Part shown: in pieces, positions 26,521 through 34,604 of the stretch
How the letters are laid out: each line of letters starts with the position of its first letter
Position numbering within the stretch: the first letter of the stretch is position 1
Source: Fibrobacter sp. UWT2
GTDB taxonomy: Bacteria > Fibrobacterota > Fibrobacteria > Fibrobacterales > Fibrobacteraceae
NCBI RefSeq assembly: GCF_900142545.1
Contig: NZ_FRBF01000001.1
Span: 224,759 to 288,758 of the forward strand
Direction: 5' to 3'
Length of the DNA: 64,000 nucleotides
The notes under the pieces: model-generated
What the model was told of the DNA's origin: nothing
The model's input: only the letters and a program-made list of their open reading frames with translations
Database searches by the model: none
Translations under genes and position numbers: made by a program

Positions 26521-27492
26521 ATGTCTTCGATAAACTTTGCTACACGAGAAATTAGTTGTAAAGTCGTTTACTACGGACCGGGCCTTAGTGGTAAGACCAC
26601 CAATTTGCAGGTGATCCACCAGAAGATGCCCCAGGATAAGCGTACCGATATGGTGTCCCTTGCGACTGAAGGTGACCGTACGCTCTTTTTTGACTTTTTG
26701 CCGCTTAATTTAGGGGATATCAAGGGGTTCAAAACAAGGTTCCAGCTTTATACTGTTCCTGGTCAGGTCTATTATAACAGTACCCGTAAGCTTGTGCTTC
26801 GTGGTGTAGACGGCATTGTTTTTGTGGCGGACTCCCAGAGGTCCCGTCAGGCAGAAAACCTGGAAAGTTTGCAGAATTTGCGCCAGAACCTGCAGGATTA
26901 CGGCATGGATCTGGATGATATGCCTTTTGTGCTTCAGTACAACAAGCGCGATATGGACAACGTGTTCACCCTTGATGAACTGAATGCCGAACTGAATCCG
27001 CGCAATGTGCCTTTCTTCCCGGCCACCGCCCACAACGGTAAGGGTGTGGTGACGACGCTTAAGACCATTGCCATGCTCGTGATTGAAAAGTTTAACGTGA
27101 AGCAGGGCTTCCTCCGCCAGGCAGCTGCCAATGTCGGTAATACCGGCGTGCACGATGTCTCGCTTACCAAGGAAGGTGTTTCGGTGAAGGCTTCCCAGCC
27201 CGCTGCCCCTGCAGCTCAGCCTGCGGCTCCCGCAGCAGCTCCCGCCCAGCCGGCCTCTCCGTTCCGTCGTATGCCGTCGTTTGCGGCAAAACCGCCTTCA
27301 GCGGCTCCTGCCCAGCCTTCGACTGCCGGCGCCGGTCTGTTCCAGAAAGGAGCGACTTCTTCGCCCTTTGGTCGTCCCCGCGCTGCCACCACGGTTCCGC
27401 GTATGCCGACTTTTGGCCGCGATGTAGCGAAACCCGCTGCCGATGCTGATGACGAAATTGAATTGCGTCCGTACGTACCTAAGAAGAAGTAA
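26521..27492 (+). CDS. mglA: MglA-type Ras-like GTPase with long C-terminal tail
   Basis: Small GTPase of the MglA family, which sets cell polarity and drives gliding or pilus localisation. 323 residues: P-loop GPGLSGKTTN (G19-N28), switch region YTVPGQVYYNSTRKLVLRG (PGQ where Ras has DxxG), FVADSQ and the base-specificity motif NKRD (about 141). The GTPase domain ends near 200. The last roughly 120 residues are a disordered Ala/Pro-rich tail ending DEIELRPYVPKKK, absent from standard MglA (about 195 residues). First gene of a five-gene operon with the Roadblock partner next. Confidence 0.92.
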   Translation: MSSINFATREISCKVVYYGPGLSGKTTNLQVIHQKMPQDKRTDMVSLATEGDRTLFFDFLPLNLGDIKGFKTRFQLYTVPGQVYYNSTRKLVLRGVDGIVFVADSQRSRQAENLESLQNLRQNLQDYGMDLDDMPFVLQYNKRDMDNVFTLDELNAELNPRNVPFFPATAHNGKGVVTTLKTIAMLVIEKFNVKQGFLRQAAANVGNTGVHDVSLTKEGVSVKASQPAAPAAQPAAPAAAPAQPASPFRRMPSFAAKPPSAAPAQPSTAGAGLFQKGATSSPFGRPRAATTVPRMPTFGRDVAKPAADADDEIELRPYVPKKK

Positions 27493-27509
27493 TTTAACGA
27501 GGGTGCATA

Positions 27510-27929
27510 ATGAGCGATTTTACCATTTATTCTGATGATGCCGCCAAGGTTCAGCGTTTAATGACTGCCTACCAGGCAAGCGTCAAGGCTGAATATATTG
27601 TTCTTTGCCATCGTGATGGATCGATTATTGCTGAAGTTGGTTCTTTAGGTATAGATGCAACTCCGCTTGCTGTGCTTAGCACGGCGTCTTTCGACTCCGC
27701 CCGTCAGGTGGGCCTGATGCTCGGTGGTGAAAATTTCCAGGCAGTATCTTTCACCGGTGAAAGCCGTTCCATCTACATTGCTCCTGTGGACCAGGCGCTC
27801 TTGTTGGTGCAGATTTTCCCGGGTTCCAAGCTTCCGAACCGCATCGAAGATTTCAACCGCCTGTTGGTCGAAAAGCTGGTCGATGCCGTGCCTGCATTTA
27901 CGCAGAACACTAGCAGCCTGGTTCGTTAA
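27510..27929 (+). CDS. Roadblock/LC7 domain protein (MglB-like)
   Basis: 139 residues with the Roadblock fold: YIVLCHRDGSIIAEVGSLG, then LAVLSTASFDSARQVGLMLG and the strand SIYIAPVDQALLLVQIFP. MglB proteins are the GTPase-activating partners of MglA, and position directly behind mglA (17 bases, with GAGGG before the start) supports that role. Probably a homodimer in the cytoplasm. Confidence 0.88.
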   Translation: MSDFTIYSDDAAKVQRLMTAYQASVKAEYIVLCHRDGSIIAEVGSLGIDATPLAVLSTASFDSARQVGLMLGGENFQAVSFTGESRSIYIAPVDQALLLVQIFPGSKLPNRIEDFNRLLVEKLVDAVPAFTQNTSSLVR

Positions 27930-27951
27930 ACCTTTCATTTAGGACCGCCTC

Positions 27952-28413
27952 GTGACAAAGTTACCTCCGCTTCGCAACTTGCGGAAAACGACGATTGTCG
28001 TTATGGTGGTCTTTCTTGGCTTTTTGATTCACCGAATTGTGGTTGCCATGCATGGCGCCGAAACAATTTGGAATTCTGCCGATACGGAACTTTCCATGGC
28101 ACAAAGCGTGGTCTGTAGCCATATTGTGAATGGATCTCCGTTCGGTGTCGACAGCGTGTTCGAAGAGGGCATGCGTCTTTATTATTACTCCACGGTTTCT
28201 TCGGCGTTGCAACTAGGGGATGACACCTTGATGCACATCTGGTTCAACGGTGCCGACACGGTGCAAAAGCTGGCCTGCGATATGACCCAGGACGTTTGCC
28301 TGACGACCATTGTGCCGAATCTTTTGAAACCGGGCGAGTGGAGTGTGGACTTGGTGGCGGGACGTAAACTGCTTTCGACCCGCCAGTTTATCGTAGAATC
28401 TAACGAAAGGTAG
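27952..28413 (+). CDS. Single-pass membrane protein with DUF2914-like domain
   Basis: 153 residues. A basic N-terminus and one membrane helix (about 14-33, TIVVMVVFLGFLIHRIVVAM) precede a periplasmic beta domain. This domain has the DUF2914 pattern: a conserved VCSHIVNGSPFG start, LYYYSTV, HIWFNGADTV and the closing PGEWSVDLVAGRKLLSTRQFIV strands. DUF2914 has no defined function. The start is GTG with AGGA upstream. It sits in the mglA operon, 22 bases after the Roadblock gene and five before the large outer-membrane gene, so it could link the cytoplasmic GTPase to the envelope. Confidence 0.75.
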   Translation: MTKLPPLRNLRKTTIVVMVVFLGFLIHRIVVAMHGAETIWNSADTELSMAQSVVCSHIVNGSPFGVDSVFEEGMRLYYYSTVSSALQLGDDTLMHIWFNGADTVQKLACDMTQDVCLTTIVPNLLKPGEWSVDLVAGRKLLSTRQFIVESNER

Positions 28414-28418
28414 TTGGA

Positions 28419-31313
28419 ATGTCCCGGCAGTTCTGGTTGGGACTTCTATTGCTTGCGGTATGCGCTTTCGGCATGGATATTGATTCCCTGCCGGTGTGGG
28501 ATCCTTCCATTTTGGCCCGAGGGAATTCCTTTGATCAAAATGCGGATACCTCGGTTCGAAAAGATTCCCTTGAAACACACGGCTACAAGACGGTGCAGAT
28601 TACCGTCGGCGATGGCGGTACCCAGGTGGATCAGGAACTCCGCCTTTCTATTATGGGGCGCCTCACGGATAGCGTGTACATTGACGCCTTGCTTTCTGAC
28701 GTGGGGCGCCGTGCCGGAGACCAGACGACGGCGACTTTGCGTGAGGTGGACCAGATTTATTTTCGAGTGGAATCTCCGCATTACTTTTTGCATTTGGGCG
28801 ACTTGACTTGGGTGGACTCTTCGATGGGTTTCACAGGAATGTCGCGAGCGTCCCTCGGTGCCATGGGCGGCGTACGTGGTGATTTCGGTGGCGGTTACGC
28901 ACAGGTTCGCGGCGTTATCGGTACGGATGAAGTCCAGCATTTTACGAGAACGTTTAACGGTGTAAGTGGTCAGCAGCTGGGCTATTCGCTTGATGGTTAC
29001 GGTAGCTTTATCGCGGTGGTGCCGCAGTCCGAAACGGTGTGGCTGAATGGGGTGCGCCTCACGCGGGGCCGTGATTATTTGGTGAATTACGCCGGTGGTA
29101 TGCTGGATTTCAAGGGGGCTGTTCTCCCGAGCTTTGACGATGAAATTCGCGTGGAATATGACGCCTACGAAAACGACAACATCTACATGCTCAAGGGTGC
29201 GGCGGCAAGTTACAGACATCCGAACTTGTACCTGGATGTTTCTGGCTTTAGGCTTGAAAACGATGTAGACCGCCTTAAGCGCGGCGTATGGACCGATGAT
29301 GATTATGCCTTGCTTAAGGCGGATCGTGGTGATGAATTTGTTCGTGATGATACTTTGCCTCCGCTGCATAGGCCCGACCGTACGGAGCGTATGAATGCCC
29401 GTATCCGTACGCAGTATAATCGGCAGCTTTATACTGATTTTGAGATGGCCTTTAACCGTACGGACACAAATATTGTGTCGAGCCATGTCGATGGCTCGTC
29501 GGGCAAGGCTTTCCGCTGGTTCGTGACGACGGATTCCACCCGTGATTTGACGCATTTTCCGCTGGCCATGTCCGTTTACGGAAACCGCGTGGAAGAGGGC
29601 TATGACATTTTGAAATATCCGGGCTCTGATTTGGACTGGAATCTTTACGGTCTGCGCGATAGCTGGGACTTGGCGTATACAGATACTTCTTTTTTGAACG
29701 ATGACTTGCTGCATGATGAATTCACCTTGCGGGCGCGATTTGCAAAGGAATGGTTTGGAAGTGCACAATGGGGCTATCGCCGCAATGCCGATGAAGACTG
29801 GAATTCTTCTCGCGTAGAAATGGGCTTGCAGCACAGGAACCGCAATGCTATGGGAAATCTGGCATTGATTCGCGTGGCCAGTGTGCAGGAACAAGAAATG
29901 GAACGCTACCAGGGAACCTTGAATGGCGAATACCTACAGGGAATGGTGCGCCCGTTTGGTGCAGGCGATTTGCGGTACACAAGAATTGATGCCTTGGATT
30001 CCGACGTTCACGACGAAGTGGTTTACGGCAAATCTTCGAGCGGATTGGGAATTTATTTTAATCATGGCGAAATCCGTGAAAGCATGGGCGGGCGAATGGC
30101 AAAGCGTCGCGGCGATACCTACGGTGATGAATGGGCGGATTCCTTGTGGGCTTCTACTTGGGTGCAAGAGGCAAATTACAACAGCCGCTACTTTACGCTG
30201 TCGCACTTGTTGCAATACGAACGCATGCGCACAGATTCCTCGGAAAGCGAAAACAGTTGGCTGGGCAATTTGAATTCCCGCTTTGGCGGCGAGGAATTAG
30301 GCTGGCAGGGCAACGTTTCTTATAGATTGGGCCTGACGGAAGAACAAATCTATACGGCGGTCTACAAGGCGGTGGCGCCTGGAACGGGCGACGTGCGTTA
30401 CGACAGCTTGACTTCTAGCTATATCGAGGGCGTGGACAATGGCGACTTCGTTTACGAGGGTATGGGCCGTAACGATTCCGTAGGTGCGGTGCTTTCTTCG
30501 GATGCCGCTTTTGATATCGAAATCCGCTTTAATCCGGGGCTTGTCTTTGGTGTGCGAGATGGTTTCTTGCGCGATGTGACCTTGGGCGGTTCTTATGAAG
30601 GCGAAGGTAGTGATACGACGGGCAAAAAAATCTACTTCCCGCCGGTGACAACGTCTCAGTTGCACGACATGACCTCGGGCCGCATGGCGGTGGAAGGCCT
30701 TGTGGATTGGCAACACCCTTCGGGTGTGTCGTTAGCTTATAAGCCGGGAGCCTCTTTTGATAAAAAGCTTTCTTCGATTTCATATTACGAAACGTCGTAC
30801 TCGCATGAATTCGAGGCTGGCTACCGCATTAATTTGGACCATTTTGTGGGCGCCACTTTGCTGATTCAGGAAAATGAACTTTCGGCCATGCAGGAATGGA
30901 ACTGGGATATTTACGACGGAACACTCCGTTATCGCTTCGACTTTTTGCAAGGCTTTTATGTACAGCCTCTAGGACGTTATCGTACCGGTGAAGGCTCCGA
31001 TGGTTCCGGCCGCGAAGAAGGTGAATTTGAATCGAACCTTTGGGAGGGCGCTTTGCGTCTGGGCTACAGTCGTTTGAAAAAAGTGGAGTCGTACGCTAAT
31101 TTCTCTGTGGTGCAGGTGGATAGTGACGGCGATATTATTCCTTACCAGGTGATGAACGGCTATAGCGATGGCCGTACGTATCGTTTTGAATTTTCGCTCT
31201 CGGTCGATTTGAATGACTTCTTGTCGATGGGTTGCAGTTACATTTTGCGGTTTGGCGATGCCGAAGAAAATATCTTCCAGAAGCTTAGCACCGAAGCGAG
31301 GGCGTACTTCTGA
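28419..31313 (+). CDS. Large outer-membrane beta-barrel protein, unknown function
   Basis: 964 residues with a signal peptide (MSRQFWLGLLLLAVCAFG). The N-terminal third includes a segment WLNGVRLTRGRDYLVNYAGGML, a pattern also met in SprA-like and other large envelope proteins, and the rest is rich in alternating aromatic/polar strands typical of an outer-membrane barrel (SLAYKPGASFDKKLSS, YRFDFLQGFYVQPLGRYRTG), ending in AYF, a C-terminal aromatic as in many barrels. It overlaps the next gene by one base (TGATG). No enzyme motif is seen. Its place in the mglA operon suggests a role in surface motility or envelope assembly. Confidence 0.75.
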   Translation: MSRQFWLGLLLLAVCAFGMDIDSLPVWDPSILARGNSFDQNADTSVRKDSLETHGYKTVQITVGDGGTQVDQELRLSIMGRLTDSVYIDALLSDVGRRAGDQTTATLREVDQIYFRVESPHYFLHLGDLTWVDSSMGFTGMSRASLGAMGGVRGDFGGGYAQVRGVIGTDEVQHFTRTFNGVSGQQLGYSLDGYGSFIAVVPQSETVWLNGVRLTRGRDYLVNYAGGMLDFKGAVLPSFDDEIRVEYDAYENDNIYMLKGAAASYRHPNLYLDVSGFRLENDVDRLKRGVWTDDDYALLKADRGDEFVRDDTLPPLHRPDRTERMNARIRTQYNRQLYTDFEMAFNRTDTNIVSSHVDGSSGKAFRWFVTTDSTRDLTHFPLAMSVYGNRVEEGYDILKYPGSDLDWNLYGLRDSWDLAYTDTSFLNDDLLHDEFTLRARFAKEWFGSAQWGYRRNADEDWNSSRVEMGLQHRNRNAMGNLALIRVASVQEQEMERYQGTLNGEYLQGMVRPFGAGDLRYTRIDALDSDVHDEVVYGKSSSGLGIYFNHGEIRESMGGRMAKRRGDTYGDEWADSLWASTWVQEANYNSRYFTLSHLLQYERMRTDSSESENSWLGNLNSRFGGEELGWQGNVSYRLGLTEEQIYTAVYKAVAPGTGDVRYDSLTSSYIEGVDNGDFVYEGMGRNDSVGAVLSSDAAFDIEIRFNPGLVFGVRDGFLRDVTLGGSYEGEGSDTTGKKIYFPPVTTSQLHDMTSGRMAVEGLVDWQHPSGVSLAYKPGASFDKKLSSISYYETSYSHEFEAGYRINLDHFVGATLLIQENELSAMQEWNWDIYDGTLRYRFDFLQGFYVQPLGRYRTGEGSDGSGREEGEFESNLWEGALRLGYSRLKKVESYANFSVVQVDSDGDIIPYQVMNGYSDGRTYRFEFSLSVDLNDFLSMGCSYILRFGDAEENIFQKLSTEARAYF

Positions 31314-32722
31314 TGTGGTTTAAGTGTCATCCTGAGCGCAGCGTAGCGAAGTCGAAGGATCTTTTGTTGATTCTAGTTTCTTTGCTTCTGCTTTGTGCGC
31401 ATGCGTTTGCTGCAGATTGCCGTATTACATCGGTGCAGTGGCAGAGTGAACATGAGCCTTACGAAGAAACGCAGGTGCAGGCGTTGGTGGGTAAGTCTTG
31501 CGAAAGTTGGCCGCTTACGCGCGAACGTATTTTAGACTATTATGAAAATCGGGGGTTTCTTGCGGCGCACCTTGAGGGCTCGGTCGATTCTGCGGGAGTT
31601 CTTTCCCTGAAATTCAGCCGAGGTTCTGCTTGGGTGTGGGCAGATCCTGAAAATATGGATTCTTCGGGAAGTAAACTTGAGGTTTTCCGCAAGCAGACGG
31701 GTATTGTCGCCGGTGATCTTGTTTCGCCGCAAGATTTGGAACGCTCCGATATGAAGCTAGCGCGCCTTGGTTACTATAACCGCACGGCTCCGGTGCAAAT
31801 GTTCCGTGACCCGGTGCGCAACCGCATTATTCCGGTGTATCATATGCAGGCGGCAGCCGTTTCCGAGGCGTACGCGCTTTTGACTTATTCCAGCGAAACC
31901 GATGTGTGGGAGGGAAACGTGAATGTGGCGCTCTACAACATTCTCGGAACCGCCCGTGACTTGCAAATCGAAGGTTATACAGGCGACGAAGCTCGCAGAC
32001 TAGAAGGCTCGTACAAGGAACCGTGGATTTTTGGTACCGAATGGAATGTGATTGCCCGCGGTTACTTCGACGAAGATTCGTCGACTCGTGACGCCTACGG
32101 CGAACTCGGCATTTCGCGCGACATCGGCTTTGATTTTGCCGTGGGCGTGTTCCTCGGCGTTGGTAGCAACCGCAAAACTTCAACGTTTGAACTCTCTTAT
32201 GTGTCGCTTGACCGCTTCGTGTTGCCGCGCTCGGGTACGCGCTTCGATGGCTCTGTTGTGTGGAATATGGATCGTCCCGATTCCTTGGATAATTACCTGA
32301 AGGCCTCGGCTAAATTCTCACGATATTTGCCGCTTTATGGCAATTGGATTACGCGCTTTAGCGGTGCCGCCGGTGGAATCTTCCCGACGGATGCGGACTT
32401 GGACCGTTTTGATTATTTCGCGCTGGGCGGCATGGATAGCTTCAAGGGCATGGATGTTCGCTTTATGCGAACTCGCGCCTACGGGTATTCCGAATTCGCG
32501 CTCCTGTGGCAAGACGGCTACGACTTGAGCATTGAGGCGTTCTACCAGCCGGGACTTTACCGTGCGTTTGTGCCGGATCATGGCTGGAAACGGGAACACG
32601 ATTACGGTGTCGCCTTTACGCAGTATCGTGGCAACTGGAGCGTGAACCTGTACTACGCCCTCCGCAACGGCGAGAATTACCTCGACGGCATTATAGGTTT
32701 CGGACTAAAAACTTTATTTTAG
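31313..32722 (+). CDS. Omp85/BamA-like outer-membrane protein
   Basis: 469 residues. After a signal peptide (LLLILVSLLLLCAHAFA) come one or two POTRA-like regions (about 38-170, with ITSVQWQSE, TRERILDYYENRGFLAAHLEGS and LARLGYYNR). A 16-strand-type barrel follows (FALGGMDSFKGMD is the Omp85 RGF-like loop region) and ends GFGLKTLF. It probably inserts or secretes the barrel protein encoded just upstream, with which it overlaps by one base. The first 17 codons are unusual: codons 5-16 are translated from a dispersed repeat (31324-31362), so the true start may be internal. Confidence 0.82.
   Translation: MWFKCHPERSVAKSKDLLLILVSLLLLCAHAFAADCRITSVQWQSEHEPYEETQVQALVGKSCESWPLTRERILDYYENRGFLAAHLEGSVDSAGVLSLKFSRGSAWVWADPENMDSSGSKLEVFRKQTGIVAGDLVSPQDLERSDMKLARLGYYNRTAPVQMFRDPVRNRIIPVYHMQAAAVSEAYALLTYSSETDVWEGNVNVALYNILGTARDLQIEGYTGDEARRLEGSYKEPWIFGTEWNVIARGYFDEDSSTRDAYGELGISRDIGFDFAVGVFLGVGSNRKTSTFELSYVSLDRFVLPRSGTRFDGSVVWNMDRPDSLDNYLKASAKFSRYLPLYGNWITRFSGAAGGIFPTDADLDRFDYFALGGMDSFKGMDVRFMRTRAYGYSEFALLWQDGYDLSIEAFYQPGLYRAFVPDHGWKREHDYGVAFTQYRGNWSVNLYYALRNGENYLDGIIGFGLKTLF
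31324..31362 (+). repeat. Dispersed repeat inside the 5' coding region
   Basis: GTGTCATCCTGAGCGCAGCG followed by TAGCGAAGTCGAAGGATCT. I recognise this as a short repeat that recurs in many bacterial genomes and often yields the peptide CHPERSVAKSKDL. Here it supplies the n-region of the signal peptide of the Omp85-like protein. Confidence 0.6.
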
Positions 32723-32861
32723 GTGTGAGCTATGAGCTGCGAGGTCGGTCGCCTCCGGCTCCCTTTGAGTCAAAGTTTGGCAGCGCAGCTGCGATTATAT
32801 AAGCTCAAAGGCACATTGTGCCGTCCTCATACCACAGAGTGCCTCTGGCACGAGCTCATTG
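32723..32861. repeat. Dispersed intergenic repeat (GTGGTATGAG family), copy 2
   Basis: Non-coding gap between two convergent genes. It holds CTCATACCAC (32826-32835), the reverse complement of the core at 6639-6648, flanked by the palindromes GGCACA/TGTGCC and GTGCC-TCT-GGCAC. The left part GAGGTCGGTCGCCTCC resembles the start of copy 1. It may act as a bidirectional transcription stop. Confidence 0.6.
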
Positions 32862-33836
32862 CTAAATAGGAGTTTTGCTTTTCTCTCCAGCAATTTCCCT
32901 GACGAGTTTCGGCACGAGGTAGCCGGGCAACTTGGTGCGAATTTCTGCAATCAGCTTGCGAGCTTCGTCATCGCTCACTTCAAAGTGGGCAACCCCATTC
33001 GCATGGTCCAGCTGGTGCAAGTAGTAGGGGAGCACGCCCTGTTCAAAAAGTTTGCGGCATAAAGCGTTGAGCTTGGCGGCGTCATCGCTGATACCCCGCA
33101 GCAACACGCTCTGGTTCAAGAGCGTCCAACCGCTAAAGCGCAGTTGTGCAAAAACGGTTGCGGATTCTTCGTCAAGTTCGTCGGCGTGGTCCACATGTGA
33201 CACCAGTACGCAGCTAAACCTTGCCGGCAGTTCGCGCAACAGTTCAAAATGCTGCATCACCAGGTCCGGGTGCATCACGGGGAGGCGCGTGTGGATGCGG
33301 AGTGTGGTGACCGAGGGGTGCATCGCAATCGCTTCAATCAGTTCGCGGAAGGCGCCGGGACCGAGAGTCAGCGGGTCGCCGCCCGAAAGAATCACTTCCC
33401 AAACGTCGGTGTGGGTATTGAGCCAGTGGCTCACCTGGCGTGCAACGTCGGGTGTGTTTTGGAAAGGGTAGTTCTTGCGGAAACAGAAGCGGCAACGGGC
33501 ACCGCAGGTGGCGGTCGAGACAATCAAGGCGCGTTGGTCGTATTTCTGAATCACGCAGTCGGATTTCCCGGCCGGTAAATCGCCCACGGGGTCGTCTACA
33601 AATCCATCGACCTTCTTGAGTTCGTCTTTGGTCGGCAAAATTTCGCACAACAGGGCGGCGGGGTCGTTTGCCTTCTTGATCAGGTCGGCATAATGCCTAG
33701 AACAAAGGAACGGAAACTTCGGATTCAGGTCAAGATTGGCAAGTGCGGTCGTTTTGGCAATAGTTGTCGCCAAATCGGATCCCAAATAGTCCAAAAAGTC
33801 AGGGATTTGCGTAAAAACGGTAACGGGGCTTTCCAT
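32862..33836 (-). CDS. epmB: EF-P beta-lysylation protein EpmB (lysine 2,3-aminomutase family)
   Basis: Radical SAM, PLP-dependent mutase that makes beta-lysine for elongation factor P. 324 residues, close to E. coli EpmB and shorter than catabolic lysine 2,3-aminomutases. The [4Fe-4S]/SAM motif is CGARCRFCF (C111, C115, C118); EVILSGGDPLTL and LRIHTRLPV follow, and YLHQLDHANGVAHF contains the region before the PLP site. It is divergent from efp, only 41 bases apart, which strongly supports the EF-P role over free lysine catabolism. No EpmA ligase gene lies in this window. Confidence 0.9.
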   Translation of the reverse strand: MESPVTVFTQIPDFLDYLGSDLATTIAKTTALANLDLNPKFPFLCSRHYADLIKKANDPAALLCEILPTKDELKKVDGFVDDPVGDLPAGKSDCVIQKYDQRALIVSTATCGARCRFCFRKNYPFQNTPDVARQVSHWLNTHTDVWEVILSGGDPLTLGPGAFRELIEAIAMHPSVTTLRIHTRLPVMHPDLVMQHFELLRELPARFSCVLVSHVDHADELDEESATVFAQLRFSGWTLLNQSVLLRGISDDAAKLNALCRKLFEQGVLPYYLHQLDHANGVAHFEVSDDEARKLIAEIRTKLPGYLVPKLVREIAGEKSKTPI

Positions 33837-33877
33837 TATATTGCTAAATTTAGAATCAAAATCAACAAGAGGATAAT

Positions 33878-34462
33878 ATGGGTACTGTAAGCACCAACGA
33901 ATTCCGCAAGAAACTTAAAATCATGGTTGATGGTCAGCCGTACGAAATCATTGAAAACCAGTTCGTGAAGCCGGGTAAGGGTCAGGCCTTTAACCGCGTT
34001 CGCATCAAGAACTTGGTGACTGGCCGCACCCTCGAACGCACCTGGAAGAGTGGCGATACGGTTGAAGAAGCCGACGTGACCTTCACTGAAATGACTTACC
34101 TCTACAACGACGGTTCTACCTGGTACTTCCTGAACAACGAAACTCAGGAAACCGAAGAAATCGCTAAGGAAGCCCTCAATGGCTGCGAAGTTTGGCTCCT
34201 CGATGGCGCTACTGTCGAAGTCACTTGGTGGAAGGACCCGAAGACTCAGGCAACGCTTCCGATCGAAGTGATTCCGCCTACCTTCGTTGACCTCATGATC
34301 ATCGACGCTCCTCCGGCAGTCCAGGGCAACACCAGCGGTAACGTGATGCGTGAATGCACCGTCGAAACCGGCGCTAAGGTGATGATCCCGCTCTTCATCG
34401 AAAACAACACCAAGATCCGCGTGGATACCCGCGACGGTTCTTACCTCGAAAGAGCTAAGTAA
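33878..34462 (+). CDS. efp: Elongation factor P
   Basis: Rescues ribosomes stalled on polyproline by binding between the P and E sites. 194 residues: KOW-like N-domain with the modified loop FVKPGKGQAF, where K34 is the expected beta-lysylation site. OB domains follow, including the EFP signature region (VIPPTFVDLMIIDAPPAVQGNTSG-like) and the end IRVDTRDGSYLERAK. GAGGATAAT precedes the ATG. A UUCG-loop terminator follows. The lysine at position 34 agrees with the epmB gene next door. Confidence 0.96.
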   Translation: MGTVSTNEFRKKLKIMVDGQPYEIIENQFVKPGKGQAFNRVRIKNLVTGRTLERTWKSGDTVEEADVTFTEMTYLYNDGSTWYFLNNETQETEEIAKEALNGCEVWLLDGATVEVTWWKDPKTQATLPIEVIPPTFVDLMIIDAPPAVQGNTSGNVMRECTVETGAKVMIPLFIENNTKIRVDTRDGSYLERAK

Positions 34463-34484
34463 GCTTTAAAAAGATTTCAGAAAT

Positions 34485-34513
34485 GCTCCTGGCTTCGGCT
34501 GGGAGCTTTCTTT
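34485..34513 (+). terminator. Terminator of efp
   Basis: GCTCCTGGC-TTCG-GCTGGGAGC followed by TTTCTTTG; nine pairs including two wobbles and a stable UUCG tetraloop. Confidence 0.85.
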
Positions 34514-34604
34514 GTTTGTAGGGGAGGGGTACCCCGCAATGCCCCGGTATTGTTGAATAAATTTATAGATTTAAAGGCGAAAATCTTTACAAGGGGGTTG
34601 TTAT

